56,123 nt of DNA from contig CALMYE010000233.1 in NCBI GenBank assembly GCA_937873425.1, positions 1 through 56,123 on the forward strand, given 5' to 3'. Shown here one piece after another: positions 8,624-18,349 of the stretch. Below the pieces are notes generated by a model that was given only the letters and a program-made list of their open reading frames with translations, was not told the DNA's origin and ran no database searches. Position 1 is the stretch's first letter. Each line of letters opens with the position of its first letter. The stretch comes from an uncultured Sphingopyxis sp. (GTDB lineage: Bacteria > Pseudomonadota > Alphaproteobacteria > Sphingomonadales > Sphingomonadaceae). The translations under genes were made by a program, and so were the position numbers.

Positions 8624-9091
8624 ATGACCGACATCCCCGCCAAGCTCGCCGACCTCGGCCTCGAACTGCCGAGGGCCGCCGCGCCCGTCGCCGCCTATGT
8701 GCCCGTCGTCGAGCAGGGCGGGCTGCTCTATGTCAGCGGCCAGCTGCCGTTTCGCGACGGACAGGTCGTCACCGGCCGGCTGGGCGGCGACACCGACGTT
8801 GCGAGCGGCTACGACGCGGCGCGCCGGGTCGCGCTGATGCTGCTCGCACAGATCGGCAACGCGCTGGACGGCGACTGGTCGCGCGTCGAGAAGATCGTGA
8901 AGCTGGGCGTTTTCGTGAACAGCGCGCCCGATTTCACCGATCAGGCGAAGGTCGCCAACGGCGCGTCGGAGCTGTTCGAATCGCTGTTCGGCGAAGCGGG
9001 GCGCCACGCGCGCGCCGCGGTCGGCGTCGCGGTGCTGCCGCTCGGCGCCGCGGTCGAGGCCGATGCGATCGTCGCGGTGAAGCCGGCTTAG
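8624..9091 (+). CDS. RidA family (YjgF/UK114) protein
   Basis: RidA proteins hydrolyse reactive enamine/imine intermediates to ketoacids and ammonia. The 155-residue length fits the longer YjgF-like subgroup. Visible features are the LYVSGQLPFRDG segment near 32 and the C-terminal ARAAVGVAVLPLGAAVEADA segment, with the Arg and Glu at the family's active-site positions. The start is set by AGGAA about 7 bases before the ATG, and the longer frame runs back into the HAD gene. It is the last gene before a class B repeat. Confidence 0.88.
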   Translation: MTDIPAKLADLGLELPRAAAPVAAYVPVVEQGGLLYVSGQLPFRDGQVVTGRLGGDTDVASGYDAARRVALMLLAQIGNALDGDWSRVEKIVKLGVFVNSAPDFTDQAKVANGASELFESLFGEAGRHARAAVGVAVLPLGAAVEADAIVAVKPA

Positions 9092-9124
9092 GGAGCCGAT
9101 GGCCGATGCGCAGGAAATAGTTTC

Positions 9125-9210
9125 TGTGTCCCCGCGAAGGCGGGGACCCATCTCCGGTCGGTTCAACATCACACCGGTAGAAGATGGGCTCCCGCCTTCG
9201 CGGGAGCACA
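9125..9210. repeat. Palindromic intergenic repeat, class B copy 1
   Basis: The left arm TGTGTCCCCGCGAAGGCGGG and right arm CTCCCGCCTTCGCGGGAGCA enclose an inner pair ACCCATCTCCGG / AGATGGG. The right end abuts the start of the next gene: AGGTGAG, the likely ribosome binding site, begins on the last base of the repeat. Confidence 0.85.
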
Positions 9211-9220
9211 GGTGAGAATG

Positions 9221-10369
<1,149 letters not shown>

Positions 10370-10379
10370 ATAAGGATTT

Positions 10380-10634
10380 CACGCAAAGGCGCAAAGGCGC
10401 GAAGGGAAACGGCTGACAGGGCGGTTTTCGGATAGTCTCACACAAAGACACAAAGAGGGCAGTTGCGTCCGAGACGTCGCCTTATCTACCGTCCTATGGG
10501 GAGACTGGCCGGACTTTGTCCGGCCCTTGTTCAGCCAAAGCCTGCGTGGTTGCGCGGCAAGCCGATGCTTCCACCGCCCTCTTTGTGTCTTTGTGTGAGA
10601 CTTTCTTCTCCGCGCCTTTGCGCCTTTGCGTGAG
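10380..10634. repeat. Composite palindromic repeat, class C copy 1
   Basis: The outer arms CACGCAAAGGCGCAAAGGCG and CGCCTTTGCGCCTTTGCGTG enclose inner arms CTCACACAAAGACACAAAGA and TCTTTGTGTCTTTGTGTGAG. A small central palindrome GCCGGACTTTGTCCGGC lies between. The arms are themselves built of a roughly 9-base period. The copy at 26658 has the same architecture. Confidence 0.85.
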
Positions 10635-10665
10635 ATAAAAATCCCGCCGCGCGATGGAAGCAGGT

Positions 10666-10980
10666 TCAGGCCGCGAAGCGCCGCGCCGCCGGGCGCCTTG
10701 CGGTTTCGTCGAGCCAGGCGCGGGCCTGGCGCTGCGCCTCGGCGATCTCGTCGCGGCTCATTTCGCCGGCGACGTCGGCGCGGCATTGCTGGCCCTCGAC
10801 ATTGCCGCCGAGCGCGGCGAGGTTGAACCATTTATGCGCCTGGACAAGATCGACATCGACCCCGCCGGTGCCGGTCGAAAAAGCGATGCCGAGATCGAAA
10901 TAGGCATTGGCGTCGCCGCGTGCCGCGTCGAGCAGCCGGCTTTCGATCAGATATTGGGCAGACTTCAGACTGTTCGCCAT
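10666..10980 (-). CDS. Small Sel1-repeat-like protein
   Basis: This 104-residue soluble protein has one Sel1/TPR-like pair of helices. NAYFDLGIAFSTG is followed by DLVQAHKWFNLAALGG, the second being a good match to the Sel1 consensus A..WF..AA..G. The C-terminus is charged. The ATG at 10980 was chosen over the upstream one because AGGGGG precedes it and the residues upstream do not look coding. An inverted TTAA-N7-TTGA site lies 64-78 bases upstream (11044-11058) and resembles a CtrA target. Such proteins usually act as interaction scaffolds, and the partner is unknown. Confidence 0.75.
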   Translation of the reverse strand: MANSLKSAQYLIESRLLDAARGDANAYFDLGIAFSTGTGGVDVDLVQAHKWFNLAALGGNVEGQQCRADVAGEMSRDEIAEAQRQARAWLDETARRPAARRFAA

Positions 10981-11043
10981 GATAACCCCCTGTCGCCCCC
11001 ACCCCACATGGAGACTTCAAGGGCCAAACCTTGCGGCTTATGG

Positions 11044-11058
11044 TCAACAAAGCGTTAA
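11044..11058 (-). promoter_or_regulatory. CtrA-like half-site pair upstream of the Sel1-like gene
   Basis: Read on the minus strand this is TTAACGCTTTGTTGA, that is TTAA-N7-TTGA, one base from the CtrA consensus TTAA-N7-TTAA known from Caulobacter. It lies between panC and the Sel1-like gene. Binding is inferred from sequence alone. Confidence 0.4.
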
Positions 11059-11121
11059 CGGCGCGGCGATTTTTCGGGGATAAGGGGTGAAAGTGGCGGA
11101 AATTAGCGGTTCCGGCGCCCG

Positions 11122-11961
11122 CTACCCGACCGGCATATTGTCGATCAGGCGCGTCTTGCCGATGCGCGCCGCCGCGAGCAGGCGCGCGGGTGGGCGAAAT
11201 TCGGTCCGCCGCTGGAGGCTGTCGGCATCGGCGAGCGCGACATAATCGACGCTGTCGAAGCCGCCCGCGAGGATCGCCGCCTCGGCCTGTGCCAGCGCCG
11301 GACCGACATCGCCGCCGTCCGCGATCGCCGCGGCCGCGGCCTTTAGCGCGGCGGGGAAAGCCGCCGCCGCGGCGCGCTGCTCGGCCGACAGATAGGCGTT
11401 GCGCGACGACAGCGCGAGGCCGTCAGCGTCGCGCGCGATCGGCGCGCCCAATATGTCGAGATCGAAGTCGAGGTCGCGCGCCATGCGGCGGATGATCGCG
11501 AGCTGCTGCCAGTCCTTTTCGCCGAAGATGGCGATATCGGCGCGGACCTGATTGAAGAGTTTCGCAACGACGGTCGCGACCCCGTCGAAATGGCCCGGCC
11601 GCGCCGCGCCGCAATAGTCGGCGCCGAGTTCGGCGACCTCGATGCGGCTGCTGTGCCCCGCGGGATACATGGTGCCGACGTCGGGCGCCCAGAGCAGCGC
11701 GACGCCCTCCTCGACGAGCAGCGCGGCGTCGCGCGCCTCGTCGCGCGGATAGGATGCGAAATCCTCGTTCGGGCCGAACTGCGTCGGGTTGACGAAGATC
11801 GACGCGACGACATGGTCGGCGACGCGCCGCCCCATGCGGACCAGCGAGAGATGCCCGTCGTGCAGCGCGCCCATCGTCGGCACCAGCGCGACGCTCTTGC
11901 CGCCCTGCTTCAGCGCCGCGACCGCGCGGCGAAGCGTGGCGATGTCACGGATGATTTGCAC
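11122..11961 (-). CDS. panC: Pantothenate synthetase (pantoate-beta-alanine ligase)
   Basis: PanC condenses pantoate with beta-alanine using ATP, the last step of pantothenate synthesis. At 279 residues it has the usual length. The HIGH-like nucleotide motif is in PTMGALHDGHLSL (28-40). FVNPTQFGPNEDF (about 57-69), FGEKDWQQL (about 145) and the KMSKS-like region near SSRNAYL are all in place. It diverges from mipZ over an 83-bp gap. No panB or panD is adjacent. Confidence 0.96.
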   Translation of the reverse strand: MQIIRDIATLRRAVAALKQGGKSVALVPTMGALHDGHLSLVRMGRRVADHVVASIFVNPTQFGPNEDFASYPRDEARDAALLVEEGVALLWAPDVGTMYPAGHSSRIEVAELGADYCGAARPGHFDGVATVVAKLFNQVRADIAIFGEKDWQQLAIIRRMARDLDFDLDILGAPIARDADGLALSSRNAYLSAEQRAAAAAFPAALKAAAAAIADGGDVGPALAQAEAAILAGGFDSVDYVALADADSLQRRTEFRPPARLLAAARIGKTRLIDNMPVG

Positions 11962-12044
11962 GCGCGGGCGCCCTCCGATAATGGCGGCTCAGACGCCACC
12001 CCATGCGGCCGCCATGCCGCGCCGACAGGAAAATCGCAACGGTC

Positions 12045-12854
12045 ATGACACGCCCCGTCCCCCACCGGATCATCTTCGCCAATGAAAAGGGCGGGACGGG
12101 CAAATCGACCTGCGCGGTGCATTTTGCGGTGGCGCTGGCGAGCCAGGGCTGGCGCGTCGCGGGGCTGGACCTCGACCCGCGCCAGCGCACCTTTCACCGC
12201 TATCTGGAGAATCGCGAGAATAGCGCGAAGCGCCGCGGCATCGACCTGCCGACCCCGCGATTCGAGGTGTTCACCGGTTCCACGATCGCGGAGCTCGACG
12301 AACAGGTCGCGCGGCTTACCGAAGACGCCGATTATTTCATCGCCGACACACCGGGCCGCGACGATCCCTTCGCGCGCCACCTCGCGACCGGCGCCGACAC
12401 GCTGATCACCCCGATCAACGACAGCTTCATCGACTTCGACCTGATCGGTCAGGTCGATCCCGAGACGTTTCAGGTCACGCGCCCCAGCTTCTATTCCGAA
12501 CTGATCTGGGACGCGCGCAAGGCGCGCGCGAAGAGCGACGGGCGGACGATCGACTGGATCATCCTGCGCAACCGCCTCCAGCATGTCGATGCCCACAATA
12601 TGCGCCGCGTCGGCGAGGCATTGACCCAGCTGTCGCGCCGCGTCGGCTTCCGCGTCATCCCGGGGCTCGGCGAGCGCGTCATCTATCGCGAGCTGTTCCC
12701 CGCCGGGCTCACCCTGCTCGACAAGGCGCATCTCGGCGGCATGGGCATGGGGCATGTCGTCGCGCGGCAGGAATTGCGCGAGGCGATGGCGGGCCTGAAC
12801 CTTCCGGCGCGCGAGCGGTTGCACCCGGACGGCGACCTGTTCGCCGCGGCGTGA
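12045..12854 (+). CDS. mipZ: Division-plane positioning ATPase MipZ
   Basis: MipZ is a ParA/MinD-like P-loop ATPase. In Caulobacter it forms a gradient from the ParB-bound pole and inhibits FtsZ, placing the septum. The 269 residues begin with FANEKGGTGKST, a deviant Walker A motif at about residues 11-22. LDLDPRQRTFHRYLENR at 46-62 matches the MipZ signature rather than a generic ParA. DTPGRDDPF near 106 supplies the switch region, and the C-terminal half is MipZ-like. The ATG at 12045 fits the family length, and an upstream in-frame start would add 14 unrelated residues. With divK nearby, the window carries two cell-cycle regulators. Confidence 0.93.
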   Translation: MTRPVPHRIIFANEKGGTGKSTCAVHFAVALASQGWRVAGLDLDPRQRTFHRYLENRENSAKRRGIDLPTPRFEVFTGSTIAELDEQVARLTEDADYFIADTPGRDDPFARHLATGADTLITPINDSFIDFDLIGQVDPETFQVTRPSFYSELIWDARKARAKSDGRTIDWIILRNRLQHVDAHNMRRVGEALTQLSRRVGFRVIPGLGERVIYRELFPAGLTLLDKAHLGGMGMGHVVARQELREAMAGLNLPARERLHPDGDLFAAA

Positions 12855-12898
12855 TGTGTGGAAAGCCGTTTGAAAATATGGCGTCCAGTCTAGTTTCC

Positions 12899-12999
12899 GT
12901 ATCCCCGAGCGAAGTCGAGGGGCTTGTTCGAGCGCAGCGAGAACCCGCACCGAGCCTCGACTTCGCTCGGCCTGGCCCCTCGACTTCGCTCGGGGATAC
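12899..12999. repeat. Palindromic intergenic repeat, class D copy 1
   Basis: The outer arms GTATCCCCGAGCGAAGTCGA and TCGACTTCGCTCGGGGATAC form a perfect inverted repeat. A third copy of the arm word (GCCTCGACTTCGCTCGGCC) lies inside. The word CGAGCGAAGTCGAG recurs in the element at 47863-47942. Confidence 0.85.
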
Positions 13000-13062
13000 G
13001 GGGGTTGGGGCCGGTTTGGCGCATTTCCGAACGACCTTTGCCCCGAAAGATAGAGAGCGCCC

Positions 13063-14445
13063 ATGACCCATGATTTCCACCCGACGCTGCTGCGCGAATA
13101 TGACATTCGCGGCGTGGTCGGCGACACGCTGTCGGCGGACGACGCGCGCGCGATCGGGCGCAGCTTCGCGACGCTGATCGCCCGCGCGGGCGGGCGCCGC
13201 GTCGCGGTCGGCTATGACGGGCGGCTGTCGTCGCCGATGCTGGAGGTGGCGCTGGTTGAAGGGATCAACGCGGCGGGCGTCGATGCGCTGCGCATCGGGC
13301 TCGGGCCGACGCCGATGCTCTATTATGCCGCCTCAACGCAAGAGGTTGACGGCGGCATACAGATAACCGGCAGCCACAATCCCCCCGATTACAACGGCTT
13401 CAAGATGGTGTTTCAGGGACGCCCCTTCTTCGGCGCCGACATCCAGGGGATCGGCCGCATGGCCGCGGCGGGCGACTGGGAAGCGGGCGAGGGAGGCTCG
13501 GAGAGCATCGATATCGTCGACGCCTATGTCGACCGGCTGGTCGAGGGGTTCGCGGGCGAAGCGCTGCGCATCGGCTGGGATGCCGGCAACGGCGCCGCCG
13601 GACCGGTGATCGAAAAGCTCACCGCGCGCCTGCCCGGCGAACATTTCCTCCTCTATACCGATATCGACGGCCATTTCCCGAACCATCATCCCGACCCGAC
13701 CGAAGAGAAGAATCTGGCCGATCTCCGCAAGCTCGTCGCGGAAAGAAGCCTCGATTTCGGTGTCGCTTTCGATGGAGACGGCGACCGGATCGGTGCGATC
13801 GACGGCGAGGGACGGGTGATCTGGGGCGACCAGCTGCTGCAGATCTATGCCGCCGCGCTGCTGAAGGAGCGGCCCGGCGCGACCGTCATCGCCGATGTGA
13901 AGGCGAGCCAGGCGCTGTTCGACCGTGTCGCCGAACTCGGCGGTACGCCGCTGATGTGGAAGACCGGCCACAGCCTGATCAAGGCGAAGATGAAGGAGAC
14001 CGGCAGTCCGCTCGCGGGCGAGATGAGCGGGCATATCTTCTTCGCCGACCGCTATTTCGGTTATGACGATGCGCCCTATGCGGCGGTGCGGCTGATCGAG
14101 GCGGCGGCGAAGCTGGGCAAGAGCGTCACCCAATTACGCGGTGAGATGGCGCCGATGGTCAACACCCCCGAGCTGCGCTTCCAGGTCGACGAGGTGCGCA
14201 AATTCGCCATTGTGGACGAGGTTCTCGCGCGGCTGGAGGCGGCGGGGGCCGAGGTCGACCGCACCGACGGCGCGCGCGTGCTCACCGAAGACGGCTGGTG
14301 GCTGCTGCGCGCGTCGAACACGCAGGACGTGCTGGTCGCGCGCGCCGAGGCGAAGGACGAGGCGGGCCTCGACCGGCTGATCGCGGCGATCGACGACCAG
14401 CTCGCGCTGTCGGGCGTGACGCGCGGGGAGAGCGTGGGGCATTGA
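13063..14445 (+). CDS. Phosphomannomutase/phosphoglucomutase
   Basis: This alpha-D-phosphohexomutase interconverts mannose or glucose 6- and 1-phosphates for nucleotide-sugar, LPS or exopolysaccharide synthesis. The 460 residues have the four-domain layout. REYDIRG is at 11-17, the phosphoserine Ser104 in [11 protein letters not shown], the metal loop DGDGD with Asp236, Asp238 and Asp240, the sugar loop GEMSGH near 324, and a C-terminal RxSNT loop (LRASNTQ). It is AlgC/PgmG-like. With lptB and galE in the following 4 kb it fits envelope polysaccharide supply. Confidence 0.94.
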   Translation: MTHDFHPTLLREYDIRGVVGDTLSADDARAIGRSFATLIARAGGRRVAVGYDGRLSSPMLEVALVEGINAAGVDALRIGLGPTPMLYYAASTQEVDGGIQITGSHNPPDYNGFKMVFQGRPFFGADIQGIGRMAAAGDWEAGEGGSESIDIVDAYVDRLVEGFAGEALRIGWDAGNGAAGPVIEKLTARLPGEHFLLYTDIDGHFPNHHPDPTEEKNLADLRKLVAERSLDFGVAFDGDGDRIGAIDGEGRVIWGDQLLQIYAAALLKERPGATVIADVKASQALFDRVAELGGTPLMWKTGHSLIKAKMKETGSPLAGEMSGHIFFADRYFGYDDAPYAAVRLIEAAAKLGKSVTQLRGEMAPMVNTPELRFQVDEVRKFAIVDEVLARLEAAGAEVDRTDGARVLTEDGWWLLRASNTQDVLVARAEAKDEAGLDRLIAAIDDQLALSGVTRGESVGH

Positions 14446-14455
14446 GGCATTCAAG

Positions 14456-14586
14456 CCCCTCCTCTTCAGAGGAGGGGTTGGGGTGGTGGCGCGTGACAGC
14501 GCGCAAGGTCGATAGCACCACCCCGCTGCGACTAGCAGACAAGTCCGCAAGTCTCGCTGCCCCTCCTCTGAAGAGGAGGGGTTTTT
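14456..14586. repeat. Palindromic intergenic repeat, class A copy 2
   Basis: The terminal hairpins CCCCTCCTCTTCAGAGGAGG and CCCTCCTCTGAAGAGGAGGG enclose GGGTTGGGGTGGTGG, later complemented by CACCACCCC, and the words CTAG/CGAGACTTG in reverse. The right hairpin is followed by GTTTTTC, so it can act as an intrinsic terminator for the phosphomannomutase gene. Confidence 0.85.
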
Positions 14587-14648
14587 CTGCCCCTGCAAAA
14601 ATCCTGCCAGATTGACCTTTGCGCCGATCCTCGGGTAACGCCTCCACC

Positions 14649-15464
14649 ATGACCGACGAAACCAGCCTTGCCCCCCCCCCGGCCGCCGGCGATCACGGCG
14701 TCGCCGAGCATCGCGCCCATGTCGCGGAGGATGCGGCGGCGGGCAACGGGCTCGCGGTGATCTCGATCGCCAAAAGCTACGACAAGCGCGTCGTCCTCTC
14801 CGACGTGTCGCTGTCGGTGGCGAAGGGCGAGGTGGTCGGGCTGCTCGGCCCCAATGGCGCGGGCAAGACGACCTGCTTCTATTCGATCATGGGGCTGGTG
14901 AAGCCCGACGCCGGTCGCATCATGCTCGACGGCGCCGACATCACGAAGCTGCCCATGTATCGCCGCGCGATCCTCGGCCTCGGCTATCTGCCGCAGGAAA
15001 CCTCGATCTTCCGCGGCATGACGGTCGAACAGAATATCGCCGCGGTGCTCGAACTCGCCGAGCCCGACAAGGCGGCGCGCCAGCAGCGGCTCGACGAGCT
15101 GCTCGACGAATTCGGCCTCACCCGCCTGCGCGACTCGGCGGCGATGGCGCTATCGGGCGGCGAGCGCCGCCGTGCGGAGATTGCGCGCGCGCTCGCGGCC
15201 AACCCGTCGATCATGTTGCTCGACGAGCCCTTCGCGGGGATCGACCCGCTGTCGATCAGCGACATCCGCGACCTCGTCGCCGATTTGAAGACGCGCGGCA
15301 TCGGTGTGCTGATCACCGACCATAATGTCCGCGAGACGCTCGACCTCGTCGACCGCGCCTGCATCATCTACGACGGCAAGGTGCTGCTCGCCGGCTCGCC
15401 CGCCGAGCTCGTCGCCGACCCCGAGGTGCGGCGGCTCTACCTCGGCGAGGGTTTCTCGCTGTGA
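14649..15464 (+). CDS. lptB: LPS export ABC transporter ATP-binding protein LptB
   Basis: LptB is the cytoplasmic ATPase that drives LptFG to extract LPS from the inner membrane. In this 271-residue protein Walker A is GPNGAGKTT (67-75), the Q-loop is GYLPQETSIF (112-121), the signature is LSGGE (168-172) and Walker B is IMLLDEP (188-194). GYLPQETSIFRGMTVEQNI is a strong LptB identifier. An N-terminal tail of about 35 acidic, Pro/Ala-rich residues precedes the ABC domain. lptB followed by rpoN is a classic proteobacterial order. The usual upstream lptC and lptA are not here, and a phosphomannomutase gene takes their place. Confidence 0.95.
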   Translation: MTDETSLAPPPAAGDHGVAEHRAHVAEDAAAGNGLAVISIAKSYDKRVVLSDVSLSVAKGEVVGLLGPNGAGKTTCFYSIMGLVKPDAGRIMLDGADITKLPMYRRAILGLGYLPQETSIFRGMTVEQNIAAVLELAEPDKAARQQRLDELLDEFGLTRLRDSAAMALSGGERRRAEIARALAANPSIMLLDEPFAGIDPLSISDIRDLVADLKTRGIGVLITDHNVRETLDLVDRACIIYDGKVLLAGSPAELVADPEVRRLYLGEGFSL

Positions 15465-15483
15465 GCGCGCTCCGTCCAATCCG

Positions 15484-15617
15484 TGTGTCCCCGCCCTTCG
15501 ACGCCGCCTGCGGCGGCGCTCAGGATAAACTGCCCCTTCGGGGGCAGGCGGGGACCCATCTCCGGTGGGTTCAAAATGGCACCGGCACGAGATGGGCTCC
15601 CGCCTTCGCGGGAGCAC
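15484..15617. repeat. Class B repeat copy 2, with a second palindrome inserted in its left arm
   Basis: The class B arms (TGTGTCCCCGC... and GCCTTCGCGGGAGCAC) are present. The left arm is interrupted between CCCCGC and GGCGGGGACC by a different element containing GCCGCCTGCGGCGGC, CTCAGGATAAAC and GCCCCTTCGGGGGC. It lies between lptB and rpoN. Confidence 0.75.
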
Positions 15618-15647
15618 GGGGTTGTGCGATAATATAGAGACGCTTTG

Positions 15648-17105
15648 ATGGCGTTGGGTCCGCGCCTCGATCTCCGCCAGTCGCAATCGCTGGTGATGAC
15701 GCCGCAGCTGCAGCAGGCGATCAAGCTGCTCGCGCTGTCGAACCTCGAACTCGACGCCTATCTGGCCGAGGCGCTGGAGGGCAATCCCTTGCTCGACACC
15801 GCCGCGCCTGATGAGGGCGGTGGCCCCGACGAGACGGTCGAGGCGGCGTCGGCACCCGAAACGGCGCCGCCCGACACCGACGCGGCGCTGGCATCCGACG
15901 CCGGCACCGCCGACGATCTCGACGTCGATTTCGCCGAGGAGCGCTTCCACCATGACAGTGCGAGCGACAGCGTCGGCCTGTCGGGCGGCGATGGCGAGGG
16001 CGTGGATTTCGACAGCTTTGCGGAAGCCGAGGGCACGCTGCACGATCATCTACTGTCGCAGGTCGGCGAGCGTTTCTCGGGGCTGGAGGCGATGGTCGCC
16101 GGGCAGATCGTCGCGCTGATCGACGAGGCGGGCTATCTCCGCGCCGACCTCGCCGAGCTTGCGCGGCGGCTCGGCGTGCCGCTCGCGCTGGTCGAGGCGG
16201 TGCTGGCGGGCATCCAGAGCTTCGACCCCTCGGGCGTCGGCGCGCGCGACCTTGCCGAATGCATCGCGATCCAGGCGCGCGAGGCCGATCGCTACGACCC
16301 GGCGATGGCGACGATGATCGCGCACCTCGACCTCGTCGCGCGCGGCGCCTTTCCGCAATTGAAGCGCATCTGCGGCGTCGACGACGAGGATCTCGCCGAC
16401 ATGATCCGCGAACTGCGCGGCTACGACCCCAAGCCGGGGCTGCGCTTCGGCGGCGGCACCGCGCAGGCGGTGGTGCCCGACCTTTATGTGCGGCGGACCG
16501 CAAAGGGCTGGGCGGTCGAGGTGAACAGCGGCACGCTGCCGCGCCTGCTCGTCAACCGCCGCTATTACAACGAGCTGGCAGCGGGGGCGGCGGCGAAGAG
16601 CAAGGCCTGGCTGTCCGAGCAGCTTGCGGGCGCCAACTGGCTGGTGCGCGCGCTCGACCAGCGCCAGCGCACCATCGTCAAAGTGGCGACCGAGATCGTC
16701 AAGCAGCAGGAAGGCTTCTTCCTGAACGGCGTCGCGCACATGCGCCCGCTGACGCTGCGCCAGGTCGCCGAGGAGATCGGCATGCACGAATCGACCGTCA
16801 GCCGCGTCACCAGCAACAAATATCTATCGTGTGCGCGCGGGCTGTTCGAGCTCAAATATTTCTTCTCGTCGGGCATTTCGGCGACCGAAGGTGACGGCGC
16901 GGTGTCGGCCGAGGCGGTCAAGAGCCGCATCCGCGCGCTGATCGAGGCCGAGGATGCCAAGACGATCCTCTCCGACGAGACGATCGCGCAGAAACTCGCC
17001 GCCGAGGGCCACGACATCGCGCGCCGCACGGTGGTCAAATATCGCGAGGCGATGGGTTACGGCTCGTCGGTGCAACGGCGGCGGCAGAAGGCGCTGGCGG
17101 GCTGA
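15648..17105 (+). CDS. rpoN: RNA polymerase sigma-54 factor
   Basis: RpoN directs RNA polymerase to -24/-12 promoters and needs AAA+ activators. The 485-residue length is normal. Region I is Gln-rich (LRQSQSLVMTPQLQQAIKLL) and includes the EGNPLLD word. An acidic region II follows at about 50-120. Region III carries the core-binding part, the HTH word IGMHESTVSRVTSNKY near 380, and the RpoN box ARRTVVKYRE at about 458-467. The ATG at 15648 was preferred over the adjacent TTG. Usual followers hpf and ptsN are absent and galE comes next. Confidence 0.96.
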   Translation: MALGPRLDLRQSQSLVMTPQLQQAIKLLALSNLELDAYLAEALEGNPLLDTAAPDEGGGPDETVEAASAPETAPPDTDAALASDAGTADDLDVDFAEERFHHDSASDSVGLSGGDGEGVDFDSFAEAEGTLHDHLLSQVGERFSGLEAMVAGQIVALIDEAGYLRADLAELARRLGVPLALVEAVLAGIQSFDPSGVGARDLAECIAIQAREADRYDPAMATMIAHLDLVARGAFPQLKRICGVDDEDLADMIRELRGYDPKPGLRFGGGTAQAVVPDLYVRRTAKGWAVEVNSGTLPRLLVNRRYYNELAAGAAAKSKAWLSEQLAGANWLVRALDQRQRTIVKVATEIVKQQEGFFLNGVAHMRPLTLRQVAEEIGMHESTVSRVTSNKYLSCARGLFELKYFFSSGISATEGDGAVSAEAVKSRIRALIEAEDAKTILSDETIAQKLAAEGHDIARRTVVKYREAMGYGSSVQRRRQKALAG

Positions 17106-17244
17106 TCCTCCCCGGCACGGGGAGGGGGACCATGCGAAGCATGGTGGAGGGGTAGGCGAGCTGTTTCCTTCCGTCGATGCGTCGCGCGACTCCGCCCGTG
17201 CCCCTCCACCACCTTCGGTGATCCCCCTCCCCCAAGGGGGAGGA
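17106..17244. repeat. Palindromic intergenic repeat, class A' copy 2
   Basis: The left hairpin TCCTCCCCGGCACGGGGAGG and right hairpin CCCCTCCCCCAAGGGGGAGG flank a CATGCGAAGCATGG palindrome, GTGGAGGGG and its complement CCCCTCCAC. The layout is the same as at 7087-7218. It lies right after rpoN. Confidence 0.8.
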
Positions 17245-17255
17245 TCGGCTCCCCG

Positions 17256-17270
17256 CTAACCAATTCCTAA
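17256..17270 (+). promoter_or_regulatory. CtrA-like site upstream of galE
   Basis: The sequence CTAACCAATTCCTAA has CTAA-N7-CTAA spacing, which differs from TTAA-N7-TTAA by one base in each half. It lies 43-57 bases before the galE start. Binding is an inference. Confidence 0.3.
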
Positions 17271-17312
17271 CCACGCACGGGCTAACTTTCCGGCCAAAGG
17301 AGCCGACCGCCC

Positions 17313-18332
17313 GTGACCTCTGCGCCGCCGCACCCCTTCACCGTGCTCGTGACCGGCGGCGCCGGCTATATAGGCAGCCACGCGGTGCTCGCGCTGCTCG
17401 ACGCGGGGTGGCGCGTCGCGGTGCTCGACAATCTCGTCACCGGATTCCGCTGGGCGGTGCCGAAAGGCGCGGTCTTCCATGAGGGCGATATCGCCGACGC
17501 CGCGCTCGTCACGCGCATCGTCGCCGAACAGGATGTCGGCGCGATCCTGCATTTTGCGGGCTCGGTGGTCGTCCCCGAATCGGTCGCCAACCCGCTCAAA
17601 TATTACGACAACAACAGCGCGCGCAGCCGCACGCTGATCGACACCGCGGTGCATGCCGGGGTGCGCCATTTCATCTTTTCCTCGACCGCCGCCACCTATG
17701 GCATTCCGGACGCCGTGCCGGTGCGCGAGGATGCGCCGCAGCGCCCGATCAACCCCTATGGCATGTCCAAGCTGATGACCGAGGCGATGCTCGCCGATGT
17801 CGCGGCGGCGCACGCCTTCAACTATTGCGCGCTGCGCTATTTCAACGTCGCCGGCGCCGACCCGCAGGCGCGCAGCGGCCAGTCGACCGCCGGCGCGACG
17901 CACCTGATCAAGGTCGCGGTTGAGGCGGCGCTCGGGCGGCGCAGCCATGTCGACGTGTTCGGCACCGATTTCGCGACGGCGGACGGCACCGGGGTGCGCG
18001 ACTATATCCATGTCAGCGATCTGGCCGCCGCGCACCTGCTCGCGCTCGAGGCGCTGATCGCCGCGCCCGATCGCAGCCACAAATTGAACTGCGGTTACGG
18101 CCGCGGCTTTTCGGTGCTCGAGGTGCTCGACGCGGTCGATCGCGCCACGGGCGGTCGGATCGAACGCCGGATGGGCGATCGCCGCGCGGGCGACCCCGAC
18201 GCGCTGATCGCCGACAATGGCGCGATTCGCGCGGCCTTCGGATGGCAGCCGCGCCATGACGACCTCGACACCATTGTCGCGCATGCGCTGGCGTGGGAAC
18301 GCGCGCTGGCCGGACGGCGGCTGGCGGCGTGA
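17313..18332 (+). CDS. galE: UDP-glucose 4-epimerase
   Basis: GalE interconverts UDP-glucose and UDP-galactose and supplies sugars for LPS or capsule. The 339-residue length is standard for an extended short-chain dehydrogenase. The NAD-binding motif is TGGAGYIGS (14-22), the catalytic Ser is in FSSTAATYG and the Tyr/Lys pair in NPYGMSK near 149-155. The C-terminal LNCGYGRGFSVLEV is typical of GalE. It starts with GTG, preceded by AAAGGAG 7 bases upstream. It is followed by a strong terminator inside a class C repeat. Confidence 0.95.
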   Translation: MTSAPPHPFTVLVTGGAGYIGSHAVLALLDAGWRVAVLDNLVTGFRWAVPKGAVFHEGDIADAALVTRIVAEQDVGAILHFAGSVVVPESVANPLKYYDNNSARSRTLIDTAVHAGVRHFIFSSTAATYGIPDAVPVREDAPQRPINPYGMSKLMTEAMLADVAAAHAFNYCALRYFNVAGADPQARSGQSTAGATHLIKVAVEAALGRRSHVDVFGTDFATADGTGVRDYIHVSDLAAAHLLALEALIAAPDRSHKLNCGYGRGFSVLEVLDAVDRATGGRIERRMGDRRAGDPDALIADNGAIRAAFGWQPRHDDLDTIVAHALAWERALAGRRLAA

Positions 18333-18349
18333 CCGCATCATAGTAGATG

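Noticed and set aside
10380-10634. Possible CRISPR-like or tandem repeat array because of short repeated words
   Set aside because: The words form inverted arms with a roughly 9-base internal period and no regular spacers. No cas gene is present.
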